This document shows, in pieces, positions 1 through 5,791 of a DNA stretch of 7,542 nt. Below the pieces are notes generated by a model. It saw only the letters and a program-made list of their open reading frames with translations, ran no database searches and was not told where the DNA came from. Source of the stretch: Candidatus Tayloriibacteriota bacterium (GTDB taxonomy: Bacteria > Patescibacteriota > Minisyncoccia > Phycocordibacterales > GWA1-40-21); the NCBI GenBank assembly GCA_026395155.1, contig JAPLZG010000033.1:1-7542 (forward strand), read 5' to 3'. Position 1 is the first letter of the stretch, and every line of letters begins with the position of its first letter. The translations under genes and the position numbers were made by a program.

Positions 1-59
1 ACTTACCAAATGATCATCGTTCATATCTATAGTCATATATTGATATGATACAGATGATT

Positions 60-98
60 CAACGTTTGGGGAGTCCTATTTGGGCTCCTTTTACGTTG
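60..98 (+). terminator. Possible terminator or extended hairpin left of the transposase
   Basis: GGAGTCC (70-76) and GGGCTCC (82-88) form a 7-bp stem with one G-T wobble around the loop TATTT, followed by TTTT (89-92). This has the shape of a rho-independent terminator on the plus strand, perhaps for a gene entering from the left. An outer pair, CAACGT (60-65) and ACGTTG (93-98), extends the fold beyond a normal terminator, so it may instead be a repeat hairpin or a structured transposon end. No gene is visible in 1-182 apart from this and the half repeat at 142-153. Confidence 0.35.
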
Positions 99-141
99 GA
101 ATCGAATCTCATTTGGGTGTAATTGTGCGTTGGACAAGACT

Positions 142-153
142 CGACGTTGACGG
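142..153 (+). repeat. Half copy of the transposase-linked repeat
   Basis: The 12 bases CGACGTTGACGG are identical to the right half of the hairpin repeat at 835-857. The left arm is absent here. The match lies about 30 nt before the preferred transposase start, so related sequence flanks the transposase gene on both sides. Confidence 0.5.
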
Positions 154-182
154 GTAGAAACAAAAAAGATAAAATACTAAAA

Positions 183-833
183 ATGATTGATGATATTAAA
201 CATGTTTTTAACAGGGGTATAAATAAAAATGATATTTTTATTGATGACTATGATCGTATGAGATTTATAGAAAGTCTGTATAAGTTTAATAATGAAAAAG
301 TAGCTATAAGGAGTGAAACAAAATCTTTTTTTGATAATCCTCCCCCGCAAGAAAAATTGGTTGAGATTTTAAAATGGACACTTATGCCCAATCATTTCCA
401 TTTACTAGTTCAGGAAAAAATAGAAGGCGGAATATCAGAATTTGTTAGGAGACTAGGAAATGGCTACACAAAATATTTTAATATTAAACACAAAAAGAGT
501 GGTTTTCTTTTTCAAAATAGAACAAAAATGATACTAGTAAAGAGCGAGCAACAGTTTCTTTATATACCTTATTACATTGATTTAAATATCTTGGATATTT
601 ATTTTCCAAATTGGAGAGAGGATGGATTAAAAGATTTAAATAAAGCACTCGAGGTTATGAAAAACTATAAATGGTCAAGCTTTCCAGACTACTTTGATGA
701 AAAAGAGAGGGATTTTTCTTGTGTTGTTAATAAAGAATTATTTTATGATTTATTTGATCTTGATGAAGAACACTACAAAAAAGAACTGAAAGATTTTATC
801 AAAAGCCCAATTAAAAAATTCAAACCAGATTAA
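183..833 (+). CDS. REP-associated tyrosine transposase (RAYT, Y1/HUH family)
   Basis: This is a single-strand DNA transposase of the Y1 (IS200-like, TnpA_REP) superfamily. It would nick and rejoin DNA at hairpins through a catalytic tyrosine. With the ATG at 183 it has 216 residues. The opening HVFNRGINKNDIFI (7-20) corresponds to the family's usual YHIYNRG strand. The metal-binding HUH motif is in MPNHFHLL (H71, H73). GYTKYFN and the SGFLFQNR stretch (94-112) match the family core, and Y130 or Y131 in PYYIDLN is the likely nucleophile. A longer reading from TTG at 123 is open, but it would translate the half repeat and adds nothing resembling the family, so ATG 183 is preferred. No clear Shine-Dalgarno site precedes it. 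The reading frame is intact, so the protein may be active. Hairpin repeats start one base after its stop codon. Confidence 0.85.
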   Translation: MIDDIKHVFNRGINKNDIFIDDYDRMRFIESLYKFNNEKVAIRSETKSFFDNPPPQEKLVEILKWTLMPNHFHLLVQEKIEGGISEFVRRLGNGYTKYFNIKHKKSGFLFQNRTKMILVKSEQQFLYIPYYIDLNILDIYFPNWREDGLKDLNKALEVMKNYKWSSFPDYFDEKERDFSCVVNKELFYDLFDLDEEHYKKELKDFIKSPIKKFKPD

Positions 834-834
834 T

Positions 835-857
835 CCGTCAACATACGACGTTGACGG
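835..857. repeat. Hairpin repeat, copy 1, just after the transposase
   Basis: CCGTCAAC (835-842) and GTTGACGG (850-857) form a perfect 8-bp inverted repeat around the loop ATACGAC. It begins one base after the transposase stop codon. A second copy differing by one base lies at 948-970 in the same orientation. There is no T-run, so a terminator role is not supported. Given the adjacent RAYT, a REP-like substrate hairpin is the simplest reading. Confidence 0.75.
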
Positions 858-947
858 ATTATTAGAACAAAATAAGTTTCCTCGAGATCAAACTCTTCTT
901 GTGATTTAAGACTATAACTCTTCCCGACTTTTTTACGTCTGTTATAC

Positions 948-970
948 CCGTCAACATACGACGTTAACGG
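948..970. repeat. Hairpin repeat, copy 2, overlapping the next gene's stop
   Basis: This copy is identical to 835-857 except that the right arm reads GTTAACGG (A at 966 where copy 1 has G). It lies 113 bp from copy 1 in direct orientation. Its right end overlaps the 3' end of the minus-strand glycosidase-like gene, and the changed base forms part of that gene's TAA stop. The roughly 90 bp between the two copies holds no recognisable gene. Confidence 0.75.
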
Positions 971-2184
971 ATTGTTGATGTAGCTTTTGGTAACAATGCT
1001 TCTACGGTATAAGTATTTCCAGCATCCCAAAGCATCCAAGAATCAAGTCCGGAATCATAAGTTGCTTGTATTTGCTTCCTTACCATTTCAGGAGTATATG
1101 TTGCTCCTAAATTGAAATCCTGAAGCCAAGGCCTTAGTTTTAATGGGGATGAACTAGCTGTAACCGCTCTAGTAAATGCTTGATCCATCGAATATTTTAT
1201 AACTTCATAAGGATGCTCTGCTGGTTTAGCAAAACCTAAAAATGTTGGTGGGTAATGCGAAGGATAAACCATAGGTGCAACATAATCAAAATTAATTAGA
1301 GCATCTTCGAGAATCTGTCCAATATTTAAATCATCAGTATTTGTCGTGGTCATTCCGAAAAGGTCTGCGGAAATCTTTATCCCACTTGAAACCCTTAATT
1401 CTTGATTTAAAAATTCAAAAAAACTTTTTAACACAATTGATCTTGGGGTAACTTTTTGACTCGAATTAAAAACCGTCGAGTTTGTACTAGTGCTTACTGG
1501 AAAATAAATATCGTTCATATTACCATCGGACGGAAATCTTATATAATCATAATTTAATTCATCAAAACCAATTTTGTAAGATTCTCTTCCAAGATCAACT
1601 AAATAATTCCACATTCCTTTTGAGCCAGGATCAATATAATTTATTCCTTTTTTATCTGCCCATAATTTAGTTCTGTCACTATTTTTCTTTACTGCCCAAT
1701 CTGTATTTATTTTAGCGATAAAAGGATCTTGAAATGATGTAATTCTACCTATTACATAGACTCCGTTATCATGTAACTCACCAATAAATTCCTTCATATC
1801 ACTTACACCACACTCACTCTTTTCGTATGCCTTATCAAAAATTTCATTACTAGTCTTTACTGATATAGTCCCAGAATAATCCTTTATATCAATAATAATA
1901 GAATTAATTTCTGTTGTTGTTGCAATTTTTAAAAGCTTTTCTCTAAAAGATGGCATACTTGCGACGCAAGATGTCATATAGATTGCTTTTACCTGTTTAG
2001 GAGTTTCTATATGTTTTACAATAAAGACATTCTCTGTAGAAGAAGATAAAACTCCAGCGCTATTTGAAATTACATTTTCAAATACATAAGGAAAAAAATT
2101 TGGTGTAATAAAATACAAAACAAGAGCAACAGTAATAAAGACTACAAAAAATAAAATATGTCTTTTTTTAAAGGCTCTTACCAT
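964..2184 (-). CDS. Membrane-anchored DUF4015 putative glycoside hydrolase
   Basis: The protein has 406 residues. A basic start (FKKRH) leads into one hydrophobic helix (about 10-28), probably a signal anchor, so the rest should face outward. Residues about 65-395 resemble the DUF4015 (PF13200) putative glycosidase domain, a TIM-barrel family. Recognisable stretches are IIIDIKDYSG (96-105), VIGRITSFQDP (144-154), GFDELNYDYIRFPSDG (206-221), KISADLFG (270-277), APMVYPSHY (303-311), RPWLQDF (351-357) and SWMLWDA (382-388). D208, E209 and D213 are the obvious candidate acids. Substrate is unknown; cell-wall or surface polysaccharide is an inference. The ATG lies 6 bp after the stop of the small membrane gene, so the two are probably co-transcribed. 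No Shine-Dalgarno site is visible. The last residues and the stop codon are supplied by the repeat at 948-970. Confidence 0.85.
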   Translation of the reverse strand: MVRAFKKRHILFFVVFITVALVLYFITPNFFPYVFENVISNSAGVLSSSTENVFIVKHIETPKQVKAIYMTSCVASMPSFREKLLKIATTTEINSIIIDIKDYSGTISVKTSNEIFDKAYEKSECGVSDMKEFIGELHDNGVYVIGRITSFQDPFIAKINTDWAVKKNSDRTKLWADKKGINYIDPGSKGMWNYLVDLGRESYKIGFDELNYDYIRFPSDGNMNDIYFPVSTSTNSTVFNSSQKVTPRSIVLKSFFEFLNQELRVSSGIKISADLFGMTTTNTDDLNIGQILEDALINFDYVAPMVYPSHYPPTFLGFAKPAEHPYEVIKYSMDQAFTRAVTASSSPLKLRPWLQDFNLGATYTPEMVRKQIQATYDSGLDSWMLWDAGNTYTVEALLPKATSTIR

Positions 2185-2190
2185 ATTAAA

Positions 2191-2439
2191 TTATTTTTCT
2201 TCCTTTCTGTTATTTTTAATTTCTGGAGAATTTTGGGAAAAAGTATCATTTTTTATTTCCCTGTCATTATGAAGCTGTCTTATAACTTCATGGAGTTCTC
2301 GTCTGATTAAGATAGAAAAGACTGCAATAGATAAACCAAAAATAATATAAAAAAAGTTCTTCCATTCCATAGAAAAACCAGAGTAAGGAATTAAAGCCAC
2401 TAAAAGACCTAATACAAAAATACTTGAAATTTTTATCAT
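2191..2439 (-). CDS. Small two-helix membrane protein
   Basis: I do not recognise a family for this 82-residue protein. It has two hydrophobic segments, about residues 3-22 (ISSIFVLGLLVALIPYSGF) and 27-46 (NFFYIIFGLSIAVFSILI), and then a charged, mostly hydrophilic tail (47-82) that ends in lysines and glutamates. A hairpin topology with both ends in the cytoplasm is likely. It is the first gene of a two-gene unit with the DUF4015 protein 6 bp downstream, which suggests a shared role at the envelope. A tentative extended -10 promoter lies about 90 bp upstream. No Shine-Dalgarno motif is seen before the ATG. Confidence 0.65.
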   Translation of the reverse strand: MIKISSIFVLGLLVALIPYSGFSMEWKNFFYIIFGLSIAVFSILIRRELHEVIRQLHNDREIKNDTFSQNSPEIKNNRKEEK

Positions 2440-2527
2440 TTACCCGAGAAAATTTTTACTAATAAAAAAGTTATTCGCGACTTCATACATAACTTTTGAA
2501 CAATATCAATTACTGACATTACAATTG

Positions 2528-2563
2528 ATTCTAGCACTAAAATAACTTTTTTGCATTATGCAA
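2528..2563 (-). promoter_or_regulatory. Tentative promoter with overlapping 13-nt palindrome
   Basis: Read on the minus strand, 2536-2528 is TGCTAGAAT, an extended -10 with five of six consensus bases. It would start transcription about 80 nt before the small membrane gene. The -35 position, at 17-nt spacing, has no good consensus and falls inside the perfect dyad TTGCATTATGCAA (2551-2563). An inverted 11-bp match, TTGCATAATGC, lies at 2634-2644. A repressor or activator site is possible, but the region is A+T-rich and chance matches are likely. Confidence 0.3.
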
Positions 2564-2702
2564 TATTAACCTTAATCTTAAGTAAAAAATCAAACCAAAT
2601 AAAAATAATAAATCATGTTTAAAGATAAACACTTTGCATAATGCGTTAGTAAAAACTTTAGCGGGTGAATAATATAACACATTCTTTCATTCCTGCGTAG
2701 GG

Positions 2703-2750
2703 TGGATTGCCACCTGCCCGCAATGCTACGCATAGCGTTGCAGGCGGGCG
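2703..2750. repeat. Intergenic palindromic repeat, copy A
   Basis: The left arm TGGATTGCCACCTGCCCG (2703-2720) and right arm GTTGCAGGCGGGCG (2737-2750) occur identically at 6209-6226 and 6239-6252. Inside, GCAATGCT and AGCGTTGC pair as a stem around ACGCAT. The G+C-rich block stands out sharply from its surroundings. It continues to about 2766 with CTCGCAATGA, a sequence typical of dispersed repeats in many bacteria. Confidence 0.8.
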
Positions 2751-2775
2751 GAAGACCTCGCAATGACTGAAGAGA

Positions 2776-2803
2776 TGGATTCCCGTCTTCGCGGGAATGA
2801 CAG
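2776..2803. repeat. Short hairpin repeat beside copy A
   Basis: ATTCCCG (2779-2785) and CGGGAAT (2792-2798) form a perfect 7-bp stem around TCTTCG, flanked by GATGG and GACAG. This resembles the common dispersed 'GGATTCCCG...CGGGAATGAC' repeat of bacterial genomes. It sits directly after copy A, forming a composite repeat cluster. Confidence 0.7.
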
Positions 2804-2971
2804 ACGAAAAAGAAACAGACGATTTTTGCTTTGCAAAATTCCTCTTTTGTTTTATATCTTTATACTCATACCATACTTTGTGGTTAACAAAACAACCTTA
2901 TTCTTTTCTCCTGCAATTAAAACATTTACAACATCTATAACAATTACAGCATTTTACTCCTCTTCCGCGTG

Positions 2972-2996
2972 AAGTCTGCGAAAGTAAAGTCCGCGT
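2972..2996. repeat. Short repeat words shared with murC
   Basis: AAGTCTGCG (2972-2980) is followed by AAGTCCGCGT (2987-2996), just past the rsmI stop codon. The same two words, GTCTGCG and AAGTCCGCGT, occur in the same order and strand at 5006-5012 and 5015-5024 within an apparent insert of murC. The spacing differs (6 nt here, 2 nt there). This suggests members of one small repeat family. Confidence 0.45.
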
Positions 2997-2999
2997 AAT

Positions 3000-3683
3000 T
3001 CAGCGGTTGGATACCATAACCACAAACTCCCCTCTTATTTTATCAGGATTACTATTGAAATAACTCAAAATCTCTTCCGGGCTACCAGAAACGACTTGTT
3101 CATAAATCTTTGTAAGCTCTCTCGCAATAATAACTTTTTTATCTGGTGCAAACTTTATGAGTGATTCCAAAGTCTTTATTATCCTGTGTGGTGATTCATA
3201 AAAACACATCAATCTTTCTGAGACAGCGATTTCCTTAAACAAAGTCTCTCTTCCTTTCTTGTGTGGTAAAAAACCTAAGAACGTAAACTCGGCAACTGAA
3301 ATACCAGAAATAGATAGTGCAGAAATAATTGCACTCGGACCTGGAATAACAATAATCTCAACTTCTGGACATGATTGTTTAATCTGAGAAACCAAAAGTG
3401 AACCAGGATCAGAGATGGTTGGGGTGCCAGCATCAGAAACTAAAGCCAAATTTTTTCCTTCATTAATAAGCTCAATTATTTTTTCAGCTTTGGAGATTTT
3501 ACTCTGAGCATGATAACTCATTGTAGGGGTTTTGATTTGATATCTTTCAAGTAAATTTCTTGTAACTCTGGTATCTTCACAGAGAATTAAATCAACCTCA
3601 CCCAAAATACGCACAGCTCTATATGTGATATCTTCAAGGTTTCCTATTGGGGTTCCCACAACATAAAATTTGTTCATTTTCAT
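3000..3683 (-). CDS. rsmI: 16S rRNA 2'-O-ribose C1402 methyltransferase RsmI
   Basis: RsmI transfers a methyl group from S-adenosylmethionine to the ribose 2'-OH of C1402 in 16S rRNA, near the decoding centre. The 227 residues carry the family signatures: YVVGTPIGNLEDIT (7-20), CEDTRVTRNLL (35-45), LVSDAGTPTISDPG (81-94), VIPGPSA (112-118), FLGFLPHKKG (135-144), FYESPHRI (161-168), ARELTKIYE (187-195) and RGEFVVMV (217-224). It is shorter than the roughly 270-290 residues of Escherichia coli-type RsmI and lacks the C-terminal extension, as is usual in reduced genomes. The start is either ATG 3683 or ATG 3677; both precede the first strand. It lies 74 bp after murC on the same strand, so co-transcription is likely. 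Confidence 0.95.
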   Translation of the reverse strand: MKMNKFYVVGTPIGNLEDITYRAVRILGEVDLILCEDTRVTRNLLERYQIKTPTMSYHAQSKISKAEKIIELINEGKNLALVSDAGTPTISDPGSLLVSQIKQSCPEVEIIVIPGPSAIISALSISGISVAEFTFLGFLPHKKGRETLFKEIAVSERLMCFYESPHRIIKTLESLIKFAPDKKVIIARELTKIYEQVVSGSPEEILSYFNSNPDKIRGEFVVMVSNR

Positions 3684-3757
3684 GAGTTGATATTACATCA
3701 AAATTAATAAAATTCCAATATGTAAATTCTTATATTTCTTGCTTTCTACTTTAAACT

Positions 3758-5170
3758 TTAGACTTTCGACTCTACAAGATTTTCTGAAATCTTGTAGATA
3801 TCCCCCGCACCGATTGTAATCAATACGTCATCTTTTTTGAGATTTTCTTTAAGATATTTTTCTATTTCGAGAAAATCACTAAACACATGCACACCACCTC
3901 CCCTCGCAGACTCGGTACTCCTCCTAAGAATAGGAGGAGATTTCAGAATCTGATTTTCAGAGGGTTTTATCTCCTCCTTGATTAAGGAGGAGATAGCGGG
4001 AGTTCCGAAACAAGAGTTCCCTTTCCCCGCCTTAGTCAAGGTTGAAATTTGGGTATAGGGACCCAAATGAAAGACCTTGAGTATTTTTGTAATAAAAAAA
4101 GCGAAAGGTGTACTGATCATGTAATGATGGGTATGGTTATTCTGATAACCGGGGCGGTTGTGTTCTCTTATCTTCTCAGCCAAAATATCTGAAGAAATTG
4201 TCGGGTCAAATGCTTCACGTGCAGGGTAAATCGGAGCCAATATAATTTCATCAGCATCTTTAAAAGACTGTGCAAAATCATTTAATAAAAGTTTTGTGCG
4301 AGAAAAAAGATGCGGTTGAAAAACTGCCACAATTTTTTTACCACCTCCTCCATAGGCGGATCCGCCTTTTGCGGAAAAAAATTCTCTCGCGCCTTTAAGC
4401 GTAGCTTTTATTTCTGTTGGATGGTGTCCGTAATCGTCATAAACTAAAGTTCCGCAATCTGTCTCTCCTTTAAACTCAAACCTTCTCCATGTTCCTGAAA
4501 ATTCTTCAAGCGACATAATTGCTTTCTTTTTGTCTATTTCTAAAAGGTGCGCAACAGCAAGAGCCTTCTCTGCATTTTTTAAATTATGCTCACCAGGAAT
4601 TTTCATCTTTAATTTGCTTTTAAATTGATTACTAAAAACAATTTTTGCCTTACCCAATAAAGGTTCGGCTGACGCATCAGCTTCTTCAGCTGATGCCCAG
4701 AAAATCTTAGATTTTCCATCAGCCGAAACTTTATAGGGTGAATTTTTTATTGCTTCTCGAACAAGAGTGTCCTTCTCGTCACAAACTATATAACCTTTTT
4801 CTGGAACCTTTTTTGTAAATTCTCCAAAAGCATTTTGAATATCTTTGATATCTTTATAGTAATCCAAATGATCATTATCTATATTAGTAATCACAGCAAT
4901 ATCTGGCTCAATATTTAAAAATGATCTTCTATACTCACAAGCTTCAACGACGAGATACCTACTCTTACCTGCAATAAAATTCGTTTGAAAATTATTCTGT
5001 GTCTTGTCTGCGTTAAGTCCGCGTCTGTCCGTGCTCTGAAGGAGAGAACCAACTACTAATTCACCTGTCGATAAGATTATATTTAATTGGTCATAATCAA
5101 TCCCATCTTCCCTTATGCCACTTAATTGACTCGAAAGAGACCAAAGAACATCCTTTTTCCCAAAATTCAT
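3758..5170 (-). CDS. murC: UDP-N-acetylmuramate--L-alanine ligase MurC, large C-terminal fragment
   Basis: MurC joins L-alanine to UDP-MurNAc using ATP in the cytoplasm, the first amino-acid step of peptidoglycan synthesis. From about residue 38 this 470-residue frame matches the MurC central and C-terminal domains: VVGSLL, FIAGKSRYLVVEACEYRRSFLN (65-86), VITNIDNDHLDYY (93-105), IPGEHNLKNA (191-200), FSGTWRRFEFKG (224-235), YDDYGHHPTEIKAT (244-257), FQPHLFSRTK (284-293) and DDVLITIGAGDIY (447-459). Residues 1-37 are not MurC-like, and the P-loop GTHGKTTTT, expected just before VVGSLL, is absent. The frame is open back through 5171-5203 to the A-run shared with the upstream fragment, so ATG 5170 may not be a true start. 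Extra segments interrupt the core at about 46-59, 149-169, 266-277 and 339-426. Activity without the P-loop would be unexpected; this is probably a pseudogene part or an assembly problem. Confidence 0.85.
   Translation of the reverse strand: MNFGKKDVLWSLSSQLSGIREDGIDYDQLNIILSTGELVVGSLLQSTDRRGLNADKTQNNFQTNFIAGKSRYLVVEACEYRRSFLNIEPDIAVITNIDNDHLDYYKDIKDIQNAFGEFTKKVPEKGYIVCDEKDTLVREAIKNSPYKVSADGKSKIFWASAEEADASAEPLLGKAKIVFSNQFKSKLKMKIPGEHNLKNAEKALAVAHLLEIDKKKAIMSLEEFSGTWRRFEFKGETDCGTLVYDDYGHHPTEIKATLKGAREFFSAKGGSAYGGGGKKIVAVFQPHLFSRTKLLLNDFAQSFKDADEIILAPIYPAREAFDPTISSDILAEKIREHNRPGYQNNHTHHYMISTPFAFFITKILKVFHLGPYTQISTLTKAGKGNSCFGTPAISSLIKEEIKPSENQILKSPPILRRSTESARGGGVHVFSDFLEIEKYLKENLKKDDVLITIGAGDIYKISENLVESKV
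3893..4156. repeat. 264-nt composite palindromic insert within murC
   Basis: This encodes residues 339-426, an 88-codon stretch between REHN and VHVFSDF, which normally lie almost side by side in MurC. It is a string of perfect inverted repeats: CTCCTCCTA/TAGGAGGAG (3918-3926, 3931-3939), TCTCCTCCTT/AAGGAGGAGA (3970-3979, 3984-3993), a double stem TCAAGGT...ACCTTGA (4036-4042, 4074-4080) enclosing ATTTGGGT/ACCCAAAT (4047-4054, 4061-4068), and GGTTAT/ATAACC (4135-4140, 4145-4150). Its length is a multiple of three and it contains no stop in the murC frame. The boundaries are inferred from the conserved MurC flanks. Confidence 0.75.
4340..4375. repeat. 36-nt palindromic insert in murC
   Basis: This encodes SAKGGSAYGGGG (residues 266-277), an extra glycine-rich loop before the conserved KKIVAVFQPH strand. 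It includes the perfect 14-nt palindrome AGGCGGATCCGCCT (4354-4367). TCCGC and GCGGA form an alternative stem around CTTTT. The glycine run is a by-product of the G+C-rich DNA and is unlike its neighbours. Boundaries are approximate. Confidence 0.6.
4664..4727. repeat. Nested inverted-repeat insert in murC
   Basis: TTCGGCTGA (4664-4672) and TCAGCCGAA (4719-4727) enclose a perfect 9-bp hairpin, GCATCAGCT-TCTTC-AGCTGATGC (4674-4696), and a smaller one, AAAATC-TTA-GATTTT (4701-4715). It encodes about residues 149-169 (an ADGKS...AEEADASAE stretch), which lies in a variable part of MurC before the IPGEHN motif, so its status as an insert is less certain than the others. Confidence 0.6.
4994..5035. 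repeat. Insert of about 42 nt in murC
   Basis: This encodes about STDRRGLNADKTQN (residues 46-59) between VVGSLL and NFIAGKSRY, where MurC normally has only a few residues. It contains GTCTGCG (5006-5012) and AAGTCCGCGT (5015-5024), also found downstream of rsmI at 2972-2996. No strong hairpin is evident in this one. Confidence 0.5.
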
Positions 5171-5186
5171 TTCTAGCCATGTATAT

Positions 5187-5501
5187 TCATAATCCTCTTT
5201 TTTTTGCTTCCTTCAATTCTGGATTTTCATCTGTAATAGCAATAGTATAAATAACCAGATCTAATTCTTTTGGTAAGTTTTTTATGGAGTGTCCGATTTT
5301 AATCTTTGCACCAGCAGATCTAAGTTCTTCTATAATTTTTGAATCAGACATATCTGAACCACTTATTTTTCTTGTCTCGCCGAAGCATTGCGAAGGCGGA
5401 TTACCCTCAAGTAAAAACATTTTTGCAATAGCAGAAATACCTATTCCACCAATTCCTATAAAATGAACATTTTTTACATTATCAAATTTTTTATTTTTCA
5501 T
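5187..5501 (-). CDS. murC: MurC, N-terminal Rossmann fragment (frame-shifted)
   Basis: This encodes the UDP-binding N-terminal domain of MurC. VKNVHFIGIGGIGISAIAKM contains the glycine-rich nucleotide-binding turn, followed by ISGSDMSDSKIIEELRSAGAKIKIGH and LDLVIYTIAITDENPELKEAKKRG, all typical of MurC. ATG 5501 is preferred because the Rossmann strand normally starts within about ten residues; an upstream ATG at 5537 would add 12 residues unlike MurC. Neither has a Shine-Dalgarno site. The frame stops at 5187-5189, directly after eight consecutive A (minus strand; T at 5198-5205). With seven A the reading would continue (GAG GAT TAT GAA...) without a stop into the frame beginning at 5170. 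An extra segment, NPPSQCFGETR, splits the LLEG...KISGSD junction. Confidence 0.85.
   Translation of the reverse strand: MKNKKFDNVKNVHFIGIGGIGISAIAKMFLLEGNPPSQCFGETRKISGSDMSDSKIIEELRSAGAKIKIGHSIKNLPKELDLVIYTIAITDENPELKEAKKRGL
5370..5402. repeat. 33-nt insert in the MurC Rossmann domain
   Basis: This encodes 11 residues, NPPSQCFGETR, between FLLEG and KISGSD, which are adjacent in ordinary MurC proteins. The DNA is G+C-rich, with CGCC/GGCG arms around GAAGCATTGCGAA, and is exactly eleven codons long. The composition and the weak dyad match the other murC inserts. Confidence 0.6.
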
Positions 5502-5648
5502 CCGGTAGTGAAATTTCAAATTGTTTTGTTGTAGCATATTTTAATTTGAAATCTTAACATTAATTTATCAACTCAACTTATAATTTTTATCCGAAGTCGA
5601 AAAACAAATAGCAATGATTTGAAATTCTACTACTGGATTCACAATCTG

Positions 5649-5657
5649 ATTCTATCA
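5649..5657 (-). promoter_or_regulatory. Weak candidate extended -10 for murC
   Basis: On the minus strand this reads TGATAGAAT, an extended -10 about 150 nt before the murC start and downstream of the terminator at 5743-5771. No good -35 is present. It is the best match seen in 5538-5742, an A+T-rich stretch without any gene, but may be chance. Confidence 0.2.
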
Positions 5658-5742
5658 AAATTTTTTGGAAAAGCATAAAACATATTATGTGTCCTATCGT
5701 CGCAAGTTTTGCAAACGAGGTATTCTGACATCGCTCTCAAAT

Positions 5743-5771
5743 AAAAAAACTCGGCACGCATACGTGCCGAG
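5743..5771 (-). terminator. Intrinsic terminator of the small G+C-rich gene
   Basis: Read on the minus strand, CTCGGCACG and CGTGCCGAG form a perfect 9-bp stem (5763-5771 and 5750-5758) around TATG, followed by seven T (5749-5743). It lies 20 nt past the stop codon of the gene at 5792-6013. This is the clearest terminator in the window and separates that unit from murC. Confidence 0.92.
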
Positions 5772-5791
5772 CGATAGGGTCAAAACCCGTA

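Larger units (their letters stand above)
2440..2999. other. Gene-free interval with repeats
   Basis: No convincing gene was found on either strand. The part nearest the small membrane gene (2440-2690) is very A+T-rich and holds a tentative promoter and operator-like dyads. Positions 2691-2800 are a composite of two G+C-rich palindromic repeats. From about 2810 to 2960 there is plain A+T-rich DNA with a small hairpin TTTTGC-TTT-GCAAAA at 2824-2838. Positions 2961-2999 carry short repeated words next to the rsmI stop codon. Confidence 0.6.

Noticed and set aside
835..970. CRISPR-like spacing of two direct repeats
   Set aside because: There are only two copies, each internally palindromic, 113 bp apart and next to a RAYT rather than cas genes.
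830..1039. Open frame of 69 codons on the minus strand
   Set aside because: It overlaps the end of the DUF4015 gene in another frame and is mostly the two hairpin repeats and the spacer between them.
2845..2955. Minus-strand stretch reading NAVIVIDVVNVLIAGEKN in one frame
   Set aside because: It looks protein-like, but a stop codon lies just before it and no usable start is present. It is too short to call a gene or a remnant.
2763..2972. Open frame of 69 codons on the plus strand
   Set aside because: It begins within the palindromic repeat cluster (its first residues are the repeat read through) and continues into A+T-rich DNA with no family likeness or ribosome binding site.
5190..5206. 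Programmed frameshift at the A8 run in murC
   Set aside because: A +1 shift would join the two frames, but the joined protein still lacks the P-loop, so a regulated frameshift would not restore the enzyme. Mutation or sequencing error is simpler.
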